Origin: Phycisphaerales bacterium
GTDB lineage: Bacteria > Planctomycetota > Phycisphaerae > Phycisphaerales > UBA1924
Direction: 5' to 3'
Assembly (NCBI GenBank): GCA_023382935.1
Contig: JAHDXL010000005.1
Location: 303,503 to 367,502 of the forward strand
Length of the DNA stretch: 64,000 nucleotides
This document shows positions 50,777 to 58,705 of this stretch, piece by piece. The number at the start of each line of letters is the position of its first letter. Positions within the stretch are counted from its first letter, which is position 1. The notes under the pieces are model-generated. The model saw only the letters and a program-made list of their open reading frames with translations. It was not told the origin of the DNA and did not search any database. Position numbers and translations under genes: made by a program.

Positions 50777-52879
50777 ATGACGCAGGCAAGCCCGTCCGCC
50801 GAGCACCACGCCCATCACGAGCATGATCACCACCACGATCACGGCCACCAGCGCACGCCGGCCTCGGTCGAGTGCTGTTCGCACCACGAGATGGAGATCG
50901 AACGTTACCTGCTGGTCTACCTTGTGGGCGGCCTGCTCGCCCTTGTCGGCTGGGGCGCCAAGACCTTCAACCTGACCAGCGATGTGGTGGCCGCCCTTCC
51001 CGCAGCCGCCGGCGCACTCCTGCTCGGCAGCAGCCTCTTCTGGGCCGCCATCCTCGAAATCAAGCGAGCCCGCTTCAGTTCGTCCTCGCTGGCCGCCTTG
51101 GCCATCCTCGCGTCGCTCGTCACCGGGCAGTTCGTGACTGCTGCCTTCCTTGCCTTCATCCTGCTCGTTGCCGACCAGATCCTCCGACGCACCGCGTTCG
51201 GAGCGCAGCGCGCGATCGAGCAACTCGTTCGCCTCACGCCTGATGAGGCCCGCGTGGTCGAGGACGGCGCCGAATTCATGCGACTCATCTCCTCCGTCAA
51301 GGTCGGGCAGATCGTGCGCATTCGCCCCGGCGAAAATCTGCCGGTCGACGGCCGCGTGATCGCTGGTCGCACCACGATCAACCAGGCCTCGCTGACCGGC
51401 GAAGCCATGCCCATCGAGGCCGAGGTCGGCACCGACGTCTACGCCGGCACCACCAACCTCACCGGCGGCATCGACGTGGTCGTCACGCAGGTCGGCGCCG
51501 ACACCACCATCGGCAAGGTCTCGCAGTTGATCCGCGAGGCTGAGTCGGCCAAGAGCCCGCGCCAGTTGCTCATCGAGCAGGTCGCTCGCTTCTATGTGCC
51601 CGTGGCGGTTTCCGTCGCCGCGTTGGTCTTCTTCCTTGCCTCCAAGAACCCCGAGCGCCAGCACATCGCCGGTTTGACGGCCGTTACTGTGCTCGTCGTC
51701 ACCTGCCCGACGGCCTTGCTGCTCTCCAGCCCCAGCGCCATGGTTGCCGCATTCGCGGCCGCGGCACGCCTTGGCATCATGGTCAAGCGACCCGACTACA
51801 TCGAGGCCGCCGCAGGCGTTGATGCCATCGTCCTCGACAAGACCGGCACCATCACCACAGGGCGCTTCGGCGTCTCCCGTCTGGCGCCCGCCGAAGGTGT
51901 TGAGGGCGCCGAACTGCTCGAAGCGGCCGCCAATGGCGAGCAGCACTCCAACCACCCGCTCGCCCAGTCCATCCTCACGACCGCGCGAGCCGCTCGCATC
52001 AACCTCGACGGCACACGCGACTATGAGGAAATTCATGGCCGCGGCGTCCGCGCTCGCACAACTCTCGGCGAAGTCTGCGTCGGTCGCGGCAGTTGGATCC
52101 GCGAACTCAACCCTGCCGCCGCCGCGGCGATGGCCGCAGTCGAAGCACGCATCGAGGGCATGTCCGGCGTCCACGTCATGCGCGACGGACGCTACCTCGG
52201 AGCCGTCGGACTTGAAGACAAAGTCCGTCCTCACGCCAAGGCCGTCGTCGACCGCCTGCGAGAGTTCGGTGTGCGCGTGATCTCGATTTTCACCGGCGAT
52301 CGGCTTGATGTGGCCCGTCGTGTCGCATTGGTCGTCGGTGCCGACGCCGTCGAAGCCGAGTGCCTGCCTGAAGAAAAGCATGAGCAGGTGCGGCAGATGG
52401 TTGCGCAGGGCTATCGGGTGATGATGGTCGGCGATGGTATCAACGACGGGCCAGCCCTGGCCGAAGCCGACGTCGGCGTGGCCATGGGTCTGTCTGGCTC
52501 CGACATCGCGACCAACAGCGCCGGCGTGGCCTTGATGACCGACGAACTCAATCGCGTGCCATTCCTCATCGAACTTTCACGCCGCACCAAGGGCATCATC
52601 ACCCAGAACATCGCCGTCTCGATCCTCATGGCGCTCGTCGGGCTCATCCTGGCCGCGACCGGACAGTTCGGAAAACTCGGCGGCATCGGCGTCGGATTTG
52701 CCGCCTTCTACCACTTCCTCCCCGACGTCTTCGTCATCGGCAACAGTTTCAGGCTGTTCCGCTTCGGAGAAGAATTCCTCGAAGCCGAACACGCCGCTCG
52801 CACCGAGGCCGACCGTGCTCGCAAGGTGCGCGGCGCCAGCATCCGCAATCTCTCGGCGTCGAACCCGGCGACTGCATGA
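50777..52879 (+). CDS. Metal-transporting P1B-type ATPase with CPT motif and His-rich N-terminus
   Basis: The 700-residue pump lacks the usual N-terminal HMA domain. Instead it opens with a His cluster (residues 10-24, HHAHHEHDHHHDHGH) followed by ECCSHHEME. It has the phosphatase loop SLTGEAMP, the membrane motif CPT at residues 310-312, phosphorylation site DKTGT (Asp354), HP locus SNHPLAQS and hinge GDGINDGPALAEADVG. The CPT triplet replaces the CPC of Cu/Zn/Cd pumps, so the transported metal is uncertain. Later membrane residues (GVGFAAFYHFLPDVFVIGNS) are also unlike the copper exporters. Confidence 0.88.
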   Translation: MTQASPSAEHHAHHEHDHHHDHGHQRTPASVECCSHHEMEIERYLLVYLVGGLLALVGWGAKTFNLTSDVVAALPAAAGALLLGSSLFWAAILEIKRARFSSSSLAALAILASLVTGQFVTAAFLAFILLVADQILRRTAFGAQRAIEQLVRLTPDEARVVEDGAEFMRLISSVKVGQIVRIRPGENLPVDGRVIAGRTTINQASLTGEAMPIEAEVGTDVYAGTTNLTGGIDVVVTQVGADTTIGKVSQLIREAESAKSPRQLLIEQVARFYVPVAVSVAALVFFLASKNPERQHIAGLTAVTVLVVTCPTALLLSSPSAMVAAFAAAARLGIMVKRPDYIEAAAGVDAIVLDKTGTITTGRFGVSRLAPAEGVEGAELLEAAANGEQHSNHPLAQSILTTARAARINLDGTRDYEEIHGRGVRARTTLGEVCVGRGSWIRELNPAAAAAMAAVEARIEGMSGVHVMRDGRYLGAVGLEDKVRPHAKAVVDRLREFGVRVISIFTGDRLDVARRVALVVGADAVEAECLPEEKHEQVRQMVAQGYRVMMVGDGINDGPALAEADVGVAMGLSGSDIATNSAGVALMTDELNRVPFLIELSRRTKGIITQNIAVSILMALVGLILAATGQFGKLGGIGVGFAAFYHFLPDVFVIGNSFRLFRFGEEFLEAEHAARTEADRARKVRGASIRNLSASNPATA

Positions 52880-53087
52880 CCCATTTGAGCAATCAAGAAG
52901 AACATTCACTCCTTCGGCTTGATTCCTAGGTATGTTGCTCATTGCATATGGACCGGGGGGATACGAAGACTCGAGCGGGGGTTTGTTCCCCCCGCGCACC
53001 ATCAGTTCAGGACGATGCCACTTCTCGGCATCGTCCCAAGGCACCGCGAAGTCGCGGTGCCCCGTTTTTCGGGGGTGGTAGGAAGCC
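52880..53087 (+). ncRNA. Structured leader or small RNA region with three perfect hairpins
   Basis: Between the ATPase stop and the first PAS-LuxR gene lie three consecutive strong hairpins: GCGGGGG (52975-52981)/CCCCCGC (52989-52995, CCCCCC run included), GGACGATGCC (53010-53019)/GGCATCGTCC (53027-53036), and the terminator 53040-53069. Further upstream, AATCAAG (52891-52897)/CTTGATT (52918-52924) and TGAGCAA (52886-52892)/TTGCTCA (52935-52941) can also pair. This looks like either an attenuated leader of the LuxR gene or a small RNA of about 100 bases ending at 53069. No clear promoter was identified. Confidence 0.5.
53040..53069 (+). terminator. Rho-independent terminator 18 bases before the LuxR start codon
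   Basis: GGCACCGCG (53040-53048) and CGCGGTGCC (53053-53061) form a perfect nine-base stem with loop AAGT, followed after three bases by TTTTT (53065-53069). The ATG of the PAS-LuxR gene is at 53088, with a GGAAG just upstream of it. A terminator this close to the start suggests attenuation or a separate small RNA ending here. Confidence 0.8.
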
Positions 53088-53777
53088 ATGCACACGAAAA
53101 GTCGCGGTTCCGATGTCATCCGCGGCCTGCACGAAACTTCCTCGTGCGCCGCGCTCTGGGAAACTCTGCTCGGGACGCCAGGCGTCGGCGTCGCCCTGGT
53201 CCGCTGCGATGGTATCGTCCTCTTCGCCAGCGATGAGTACAAACGCCACTTCTTTGGTACCCCACAGATTCAGGTCGAAGGTCGTTCGTTCTTTGACCTC
53301 TACCCCCACGAGTGGGCAAAGGAGCGTATTGACTTGCTCACTCGCATCGAGGGCGGCCACGACAGCATCACCGTTCGCGAGATCTGGCGCGGACGCCAGA
53401 TGCTGACCCGCGTCGGGCTGCTGCCCTGGCGTGAAGAGGGTCGACCCGTGGCGTGCATCGTCACGCGGCCCGCCAATGCCGGCGAACTGGCCGGGCTGGA
53501 AGGACAGGTCATCAACTCGAGTTTCATCGAATTGGGAGACCTGTCGGTGCTCACTCCCCGTGAACTCGCGGTGCTCGCGCTGCTCGGTGAGGGACTCACC
53601 CTGAAGCAGATCGCCGAGCGTTTGCATCGCTCGTTCAAGACCATCGACAACCACCGCGCGTCGATCGGCCGCAAGTTGCGCGAGTCGGATCGGGTGGGCC
53701 TGTCGCGTCTGGCCCTTGAAGCCGGGCTCACCCTGGCCGACGCGAACCTGAAGCGGGTGAGTTATTCCAAGAACTGA
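53088..53777 (+). CDS. PAS-LuxR transcription regulator, copy 1
   Basis: The 229-residue protein has an N-terminal PAS-like domain (GVGVALVRCDGIVLFASDEY, GRSFFDLYPHEWAKERI) and a C-terminal LuxR helix-turn-helix (LTPRELAVLALLGEGLTLKQ, HRSFKTIDNHRASIGRKL). It lacks a response-regulator receiver domain. The PAS domain may sense a small ligand or cofactor directly. A close paralogue follows 196 bases downstream. The leader contains a terminator. Confidence 0.88.
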   Translation: MHTKSRGSDVIRGLHETSSCAALWETLLGTPGVGVALVRCDGIVLFASDEYKRHFFGTPQIQVEGRSFFDLYPHEWAKERIDLLTRIEGGHDSITVREIWRGRQMLTRVGLLPWREEGRPVACIVTRPANAGELAGLEGQVINSSFIELGDLSVLTPRELAVLALLGEGLTLKQIAERLHRSFKTIDNHRASIGRKLRESDRVGLSRLALEAGLTLADANLKRVSYSKN

Positions 53778-53973
53778 GGCATTTGGGGGACTTCCCTCAA
53801 ATTCAGTCTGCGTTCTAGACAAATGGGTCTTTTTTGGACAGTGCCTGAGGAAAAAGTGCCAATCTCCTCAATACAATGGCTCGCACGCGCGTTAGGCTGG
53901 GGAACAGTCACTAAGGCCGCGTGACTCGCGAGCGTGTTGTGGTCAAGCCCGCGCAGTTGAATGGAGGTGTGCC

Positions 53974-54672
53974 ATGACGGCCGACGATCGTCTCCTTCAT
54001 GCGACGGGGTCTCTCGAAGGCTCTGCTGCGGCGGCACTGTGTGAAGCGTTTGTCAAAGTGCCGGGAGTCGGCATCGCAGTCCTGAGCGGCAAGGGTGAAA
54101 TCATCTACGAAAACGAGGAAATCCGCAGGATGTACCTCGACGCGCCGCAGGGCGACTTCATTGGGCGCCGCATTCCCGAACTCTTCCCGCCCGACTGGGC
54201 CCAAGAACGGTTGCGTTTGCTCCAGCGGGTGGTTTCCACCGGCCAGGGGGTCGCCCTGCGTGAGGTCTGGCGGGGCAAACAGTTCCTGGCCACCATGCGT
54301 CCGATCCCCAGCGAGCCGGGTGAAGAGCCAGTTGTCCTCATCATCTCGCGTCCGATCGAGGGTTCCGAGCCGGTCACCCCGCCGGACGGATTCGAAGTGG
54401 TCGAGTCGGCCTTCGTCGAGTTGGGCGACTTGTCGTCTCTGACTCCGCGCGAACTGGTCGTATTGTCGCTGCTGGGGCAGGGACTGACGCTGAAGGAAAT
54501 CGCGGCCACCCTGCACCGCTCGTTCAAGACGGTGGACAATCACCGCTCCGCGATCGGGCGCAAGTTGAACCAGACCGATCGGCTGATGCTTGCTCGCTTG
54601 GCGACGCAGGCGGGCCTTCGCGTTGATGATGCCCGTCTCGAGCGCGTCAAGTTCAGGAAGCCGCTCGCCTGA
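53974..54672 (+). CDS. PAS-LuxR transcription regulator, copy 2
   Basis: The 232-residue paralogue of the previous gene keeps the PAS-like domain (GVGIAVLSGKGEIIYENEEI, GRRIPELFPPDWAQERLRLL) and the LuxR DNA-binding domain (LTPRELVVLSLLGQGLTLKE, HRSFKTVDNHRSAIGRKL). The DNA-binding halves are far more similar than the sensor halves, so the two may bind related sites in response to different cues. A weak terminator-like AGAC/GTCT hairpin followed by six Ts lies upstream (about 53817-53836). A GGAGG sits upstream of the ATG. Confidence 0.88.
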   Translation: MTADDRLLHATGSLEGSAAAALCEAFVKVPGVGIAVLSGKGEIIYENEEIRRMYLDAPQGDFIGRRIPELFPPDWAQERLRLLQRVVSTGQGVALREVWRGKQFLATMRPIPSEPGEEPVVLIISRPIEGSEPVTPPDGFEVVESAFVELGDLSSLTPRELVVLSLLGQGLTLKEIAATLHRSFKTVDNHRSAIGRKLNQTDRLMLARLATQAGLRVDDARLERVKFRKPLA

Positions 54673-54722
54673 ACATGGCTTCCGTTTTTCGAACACAAGC
54701 CTGGGCCCGGTGCCCAGTTTTT

Positions 54723-55226
54723 TCATGTGATGCCGCTGGTGCGGAGCAATGTCTGGAACGACTCGCCGAACACGAAGTTGTGCTCGGGGAACGACGCCCC
54801 GGCCATGTTCTGGTCAAGATGACTGAACACCAGGTCGACCGACCCGATGGTGCGGGGGGGCGAGCCGTCGGGTTCGATGAGTTCGATGCTGCCGCGGGTC
54901 GAGGCGCCCTGGGCCGTCATGTTCTCAATCGTCGCGGTGTAGCGCAGCGTGTGGCCCGGGCGTGCGTCTTCGAGCAGTTCGACGCGCGACACCTTGGCCA
55001 GCACGACCTTCTCGCGGAAATTCTCGGCGTGACCGACGAGGATACCGGCCGATTGGGCCATGCCCTCGACGATCAGCGAACCGGGCATCACCGGAAAGGC
55101 CGGGCGATCGCCGCGGGCAGGGAAGTGATCGTGGAGATGTTCTTCGGCCAGACTGACGTGCTTGATGGCGACAAGTCTCTGCCGCGGGACGAGTTCGAGC
55201 ACCCGGTCGATCCACATCCAGCGCAT
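54723..55226 (-). CDS. FabZ/FabA-like 3-hydroxyacyl-ACP dehydratase, copy 1
   Basis: The 167-residue hotdog-fold protein has the catalytic His in LHDHFP and the acid in VMPGSLIVEGMAQSAG, as in FabZ/FabA. It would dehydrate 3-hydroxyacyl-ACP. The gene follows the ACP gene by 16 bases. The first residues MRWMWIDRVLELVPRQRLVA match dehydratases of specialised fatty-acid or polyene pathways as well as FabZ. Confidence 0.85.
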   Translation of the reverse strand: MRWMWIDRVLELVPRQRLVAIKHVSLAEEHLHDHFPARGDRPAFPVMPGSLIVEGMAQSAGILVGHAENFREKVVLAKVSRVELLEDARPGHTLRYTATIENMTAQGASTRGSIELIEPDGSPPRTIGSVDLVFSHLDQNMAGASFPEHNFVFGESFQTLLRTSGIT

Positions 55227-55242
55227 ATGGCAGATCCGTCGT

Positions 55243-55635
55243 TCAGGCCTTCTTCTCAGCCAGTTTCTGCTCGACGAAATTCACCAGCGACTGCACGGTG
55301 AACAGTTCGACCACACTCTGGACCGACCGGTCGGCCTCAAGCCTCGAAAGATCGAAGTGCGGCAGTTTCGCCTTCAGCGTCTCCAGCCCCTTGTCGGTGA
55401 GTTTCCCGTTCTGGACGTACTCGGGATCCTGCGTGACGCCCTCGGGGAACAGTTCGCCCTGATTGATCTTGATGTCAAAGGCCCGCTCGAGTTGGAAGGA
55501 GATGTCCAGCACGTCGATCGACTCGGCGCCCAGGTCGGCAAACAGAGTGGCCTGAGGGGTTACCTCATCTTCATCGACGGCCAGCGCTTCAACCAGCACG
55601 CCCTGCACCTTTTCGAAGATCTGATCCTGATTCAT
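55243..55635 (-). CDS. acpP: Acyl carrier protein with internal insertion
   Basis: The 130-residue protein has the phosphopantetheine attachment Ser39 in LGAESIDVLDISFQLE. It is about 50 residues longer than standard ACP because of an insertion between helices II and III (roughly residues 60-105, including GVTQDPEYVQNGKLTDKG). ACPs with such an insert occur in Planctomycetes. It sits between two dehydratase genes on the same strand, so a dedicated lipid or lipid-A-like pathway is plausible. The symbol is by family; it may be a paralogue of the main ACP. Confidence 0.88.
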   Translation of the reverse strand: MNQDQIFEKVQGVLVEALAVDEDEVTPQATLFADLGAESIDVLDISFQLERAFDIKINQGELFPEGVTQDPEYVQNGKLTDKGLETLKAKLPHFDLSRLEADRSVQSVVELFTVQSLVNFVEQKLAEKKA

Positions 55636-55691
55636 GTGGATTCCCGGGTTGAACGCTGCGGCTCAGAGCGACCTTGCTCAAGGCGGCTAGT

Positions 55692-56138
55692 TTAGGCCCG
55701 ATGCGTGCCCGAACCCATGTCCGGAGACGCTCCAGGCCAATCGCGGACGGGTCGGAGGGAGAACTTGCCGGCCGCGGCCTTGGGCAGGTCTGCCGAGTCG
55801 AACGGCACGCCAGGGGCGACGAGGCGGACCTCCCCCCGGAAGTCGGATATCCCGTCGGGACTGGTCGCGTGTCGCGTGACCTGCACGAGGATGGAGTCGC
55901 CGGGACGAACGAACGATCCGTACTTGAGGGCCCCGACCCGGGCGAGCACCATCGGGGGCTCGGGCGGCAACGTGGACCGGGCGGCCTGGATCATCGCCTC
56001 GAGCATCATCACCCCTGGCAGCACCGGGTAGGTCGGGAAGTGATCCTGGAGGTACTCCTCGGCTGACGAAACGTGCTTCAGGGTCGTGGCGCCGTTTTCG
56101 TTGCGGGAGAGAACCCGGTCGATGAGAGAGAAGTGCAT
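55692..56138 (-). CDS. FabZ-like dehydratase, copy 2
   Basis: The 148-residue hotdog protein has the His in LQDHFPTYPVLPGVMMLEAM and the acid in the same segment (MLEAMIQAA). It is only distantly similar to the copy at 54723-55226, so the two probably act on different substrates or one is a specialised partner. It is the first gene of the dehydratase-ACP-dehydratase unit and is divergent from recO. ATG 56138 gives the family N-terminus MHFSLIDRVL. Confidence 0.82.
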   Translation of the reverse strand: MHFSLIDRVLSRNENGATTLKHVSSAEEYLQDHFPTYPVLPGVMMLEAMIQAARSTLPPEPPMVLARVGALKYGSFVRPGDSILVQVTRHATSPDGISDFRGEVRLVAPGVPFDSADLPKAAAGKFSLRPVRDWPGASPDMGSGTHRA

Positions 56139-56192
56139 CGGCAACAGCGTAGAGGGACGCCGCCGAGGTTGCCAGCGAGGTAGGCTTGGCAG

Positions 56193-56942
56193 GTGACCTC
56201 GCTCAATGACATGGCAATCTGCGTGCGGCACTGGGACTGGTCGGAAACCAGCCAGACGGTCTCGCTGCTGACCCGCGAGCACGGGATCGTGCGGGGGCTG
56301 GCCAAGGGCTCGCGCCGCGAGAAGGGGGCCTTCTCGGGCGGCATCGAGCTCCTGACCGAAGGGCAGGTTCTCGCGATTTCCAAAGGCGGAAGCACGCTGT
56401 CCACGCTGACGGTGTGGAACCTAGTCGAGCCGTTCCGGGGCTTGCGAGAGCGGCTCGGTTCGTTCTACGCCGGTATGTACCTTGCTGATCTGGTCAATCA
56501 CTTGGTGCTGGATTCGGACCCGCACCCGGAGGCCTATGACGCGCTGAGGTCTGGATTAGAGCGCTTGGCCGGGCCTGAGGCGGCGGAGGAGCCGAATCGC
56601 CTCTCGGCCGTGCTGAGGTTCCAGTGGGCGTTGTTGGGCGCGGTCGGTACGAAGCCGGACCTGTTGCGCGACGTGGCGATTGGTGGTGAGTTGGAATTGG
56701 GCGAGGTGGTACACTTCGTCCCCGGTCTCGGGGGTTTCTCTCGCGTTGATCCGGACGGTGCCCCGAACGGGTGGAAAGTGCGTCTGGCGACCTTGAGCAC
56801 CCTCAGACAGGTTGAGTCCGAGGTCGGGCTGGGTGGAGACGGGGAGACGCTTCGTCGTGGGGTGCGGCTGCTGGGCGCTTATGTGCAGTTCCTGGTCGGG
56901 AAGAAGTTGGAAACGTTGGGCCTGGTGGTGGGGGAGGGATAG
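56193..56942 (+). CDS. recO: DNA repair protein RecO
   Basis: The 249-residue protein begins with the OB-fold pattern of RecO (AICVRHWDWSETSQTVSLLT, then GLAKGSRREKGAFSGGI) and continues with the helical domain. RecO loads RecA with RecR in gap repair. The usual zinc-binding Cys cluster of many RecO proteins is missing, as in several lineages. GTG 56193 or ATG 56211 are both possible starts. Confidence 0.85.
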   Translation: MTSLNDMAICVRHWDWSETSQTVSLLTREHGIVRGLAKGSRREKGAFSGGIELLTEGQVLAISKGGSTLSTLTVWNLVEPFRGLRERLGSFYAGMYLADLVNHLVLDSDPHPEAYDALRSGLERLAGPEAAEEPNRLSAVLRFQWALLGAVGTKPDLLRDVAIGGELELGEVVHFVPGLGGFSRVDPDGAPNGWKVRLATLSTLRQVESEVGLGGDGETLRRGVRLLGAYVQFLVGKKLETLGLVVGEG

Positions 56943-57142
56943 GACTCACGATCCCGGTCCACGTTTTGGCTGGGACGATCAGGGGGTGGCAACTGGTCGA
57001 CGGCAGGTCAGAGTGGTGCCCCGAGCGGGGATGTGGGCCGAATCTGGCCGCACGGGCGGGGTGGGCTCAATCGCCCCGTTGGAACATCCGATGATGAACC
57101 TCGCGGGCGCTTTGTCCCGTGGCAGCCGGACCGGAAGAGAAG

Positions 57143-58651
57143 ATGAACGCGGAACTGCTGGAGGAAATCCTGGCGTGCCCGAGGCTTCCGTCGCTTCCAG
57201 TGATTGCGCTGGAGGTGATCGAACTGACCAGCGATCCCAACGTGTCGATGGATGAGTTGGCCGACAAGATCCAATGCGACCAGGCGCTGTCAGCCAAGAT
57301 CGTTCGGACGGTCAATTCGAGTTTCTACGGGCTTCGGCAACCTTGCGGGAGCGTTCGCAAGGCATTGGTGATGCTGGGGCTTGGCCCGGTGAAGACGCTG
57401 GCGCTGGGGTTCTCGCTGGTGAGCGGGATGGAGGGGCTTGGGCAGTCGTTTGACTGGGTTGGGTACTGGCGGCGCGGTTTGTACTCGGCGCTGGCGGCGC
57501 GCAGTCTGGCGGAAGCGTCGGGGCAGCAGGCGGTGGCTGACGAGTCATTTCTGGCGGCGCTGATGCAGGACATTGGCATGGTGGCCATGTACGAGGCGAT
57601 GGGGACTTCGTACGCCGACGTGCTGGCGCAGAGCGCCGGCGACCACCGGCAGTTGCTGCGGCGTGAGGTGGAGACGTTCGAGATTTCGCACGCCGACGTG
57701 GGCGCATTGCTGGCACAGCGCTGGCGCATGCCGCAGCAGTTGGTGATTCCGATCAAGTATCACGAGAAGCCGACGGCGGCTCCGGGAGAGGCTTCGAGCA
57801 TCGCGAGGCTGGTTTCGCTGGGTGCGCTGGTGCATGACGTGTTGACGTGTGTGGAGTCGGGTGCGGCGCTACGGAAGTTGTATGACCGGGCCAAGTCGCT
57901 GTGCGGCATTGAGCCGAGCGTGTGCGAAGAGGTGGTGCGCACGGTCAGCGTGCACGCCGTGGAGATGTCGCGGCTGTTCAAGATCGACACCGGGACGAGG
58001 ACCAATGCCGAGGCGCTGCTGACCGAGGCGGAACGGCAACTGGTTGAGATGTCGAAGAGCCGGGGCGGGGCGTCGGCGGCGCTGTTGGATGCGGCGACGG
58101 ACCAGACCTTCAGCCGCTTGCCGCGTGATCCGTTGACGGGTGCGGCCGGGCAGGAGGCGTTTACGGTGGCCGTCTCACGGGCGTTTCAGGTGGCGTCGGT
58201 GGAAGACCGGGCTGCGACGGTGGTGCACATCGCGGTGGAGGGGCTGGAGAATCTGCGGCAACACCTTGGAGAGGTGGTGGGCGATGAGGCACTCATGGGG
58301 CTCGTGACGTTGCTCAACCGCGAGTTTGAGCCGATGGGCGGGCTGGTGTGCCGCGTGGGGCAGGCGGTGTTCTCGGTGGTGCTGCCGGACGTGGGGCGTC
58401 GCGAGGCGGTACGGGCTCTGGAGGACCTCCGCGAACGTGTGAGAGCGGCCTCGGCGCATTGGTCGCCGGACAGTCAGGGTGCACGCCTGCCGATTTCAGT
58501 GTGCGCGGGCGTCGCGACGATCGATCCGAGCAGCCGTTGGGCTTTCAGCGACCAGAAGTCGCTGGTGGGGGCCTCGGCGCGCGCCACCCAGGTGGCCAGA
58601 GCCTCGGGCGGCGACTGCGTGCGGGCGTTCGTGCCGCGCAGAGCGGCGTGA
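57143..58651 (+). CDS. HDOD-domain protein with degenerate GGDEF-like domain
   Basis: The 502-residue protein has an HDOD domain (residues about 1-260, LPVIALEVIELTSDPNVSMD and FLAALMQDIGMVAMYE). A C-terminal GGDEF-like fold follows DPLTGAAGQEAF. In place of the GGDEF signature it has CRVGQAVFSVVLP, so diguanylate cyclase activity is not expected. It may bind a nucleotide or a partner. It stands alone between recO and a dehydrogenase. Confidence 0.85.
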   Translation: MNAELLEEILACPRLPSLPVIALEVIELTSDPNVSMDELADKIQCDQALSAKIVRTVNSSFYGLRQPCGSVRKALVMLGLGPVKTLALGFSLVSGMEGLGQSFDWVGYWRRGLYSALAARSLAEASGQQAVADESFLAALMQDIGMVAMYEAMGTSYADVLAQSAGDHRQLLRREVETFEISHADVGALLAQRWRMPQQLVIPIKYHEKPTAAPGEASSIARLVSLGALVHDVLTCVESGAALRKLYDRAKSLCGIEPSVCEEVVRTVSVHAVEMSRLFKIDTGTRTNAEALLTEAERQLVEMSKSRGGASAALLDAATDQTFSRLPRDPLTGAAGQEAFTVAVSRAFQVASVEDRAATVVHIAVEGLENLRQHLGEVVGDEALMGLVTLLNREFEPMGGLVCRVGQAVFSVVLPDVGRREAVRALEDLRERVRAASAHWSPDSQGARLPISVCAGVATIDPSSRWAFSDQKSLVGASARATQVARASGGDCVRAFVPRRAA

Positions 58652-58705
58652 GCACGAACTGCGATGAACTGGGCCGGGTGGGTCGGTGCCCGCTATGGTC
58701 TGCTC

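Noticed and set aside
50756-52381. 541-codon minus-strand frame opposite the metal ATPase
   Set aside because: It is an Asp/Gly-rich antisense shadow with no recognised domain.
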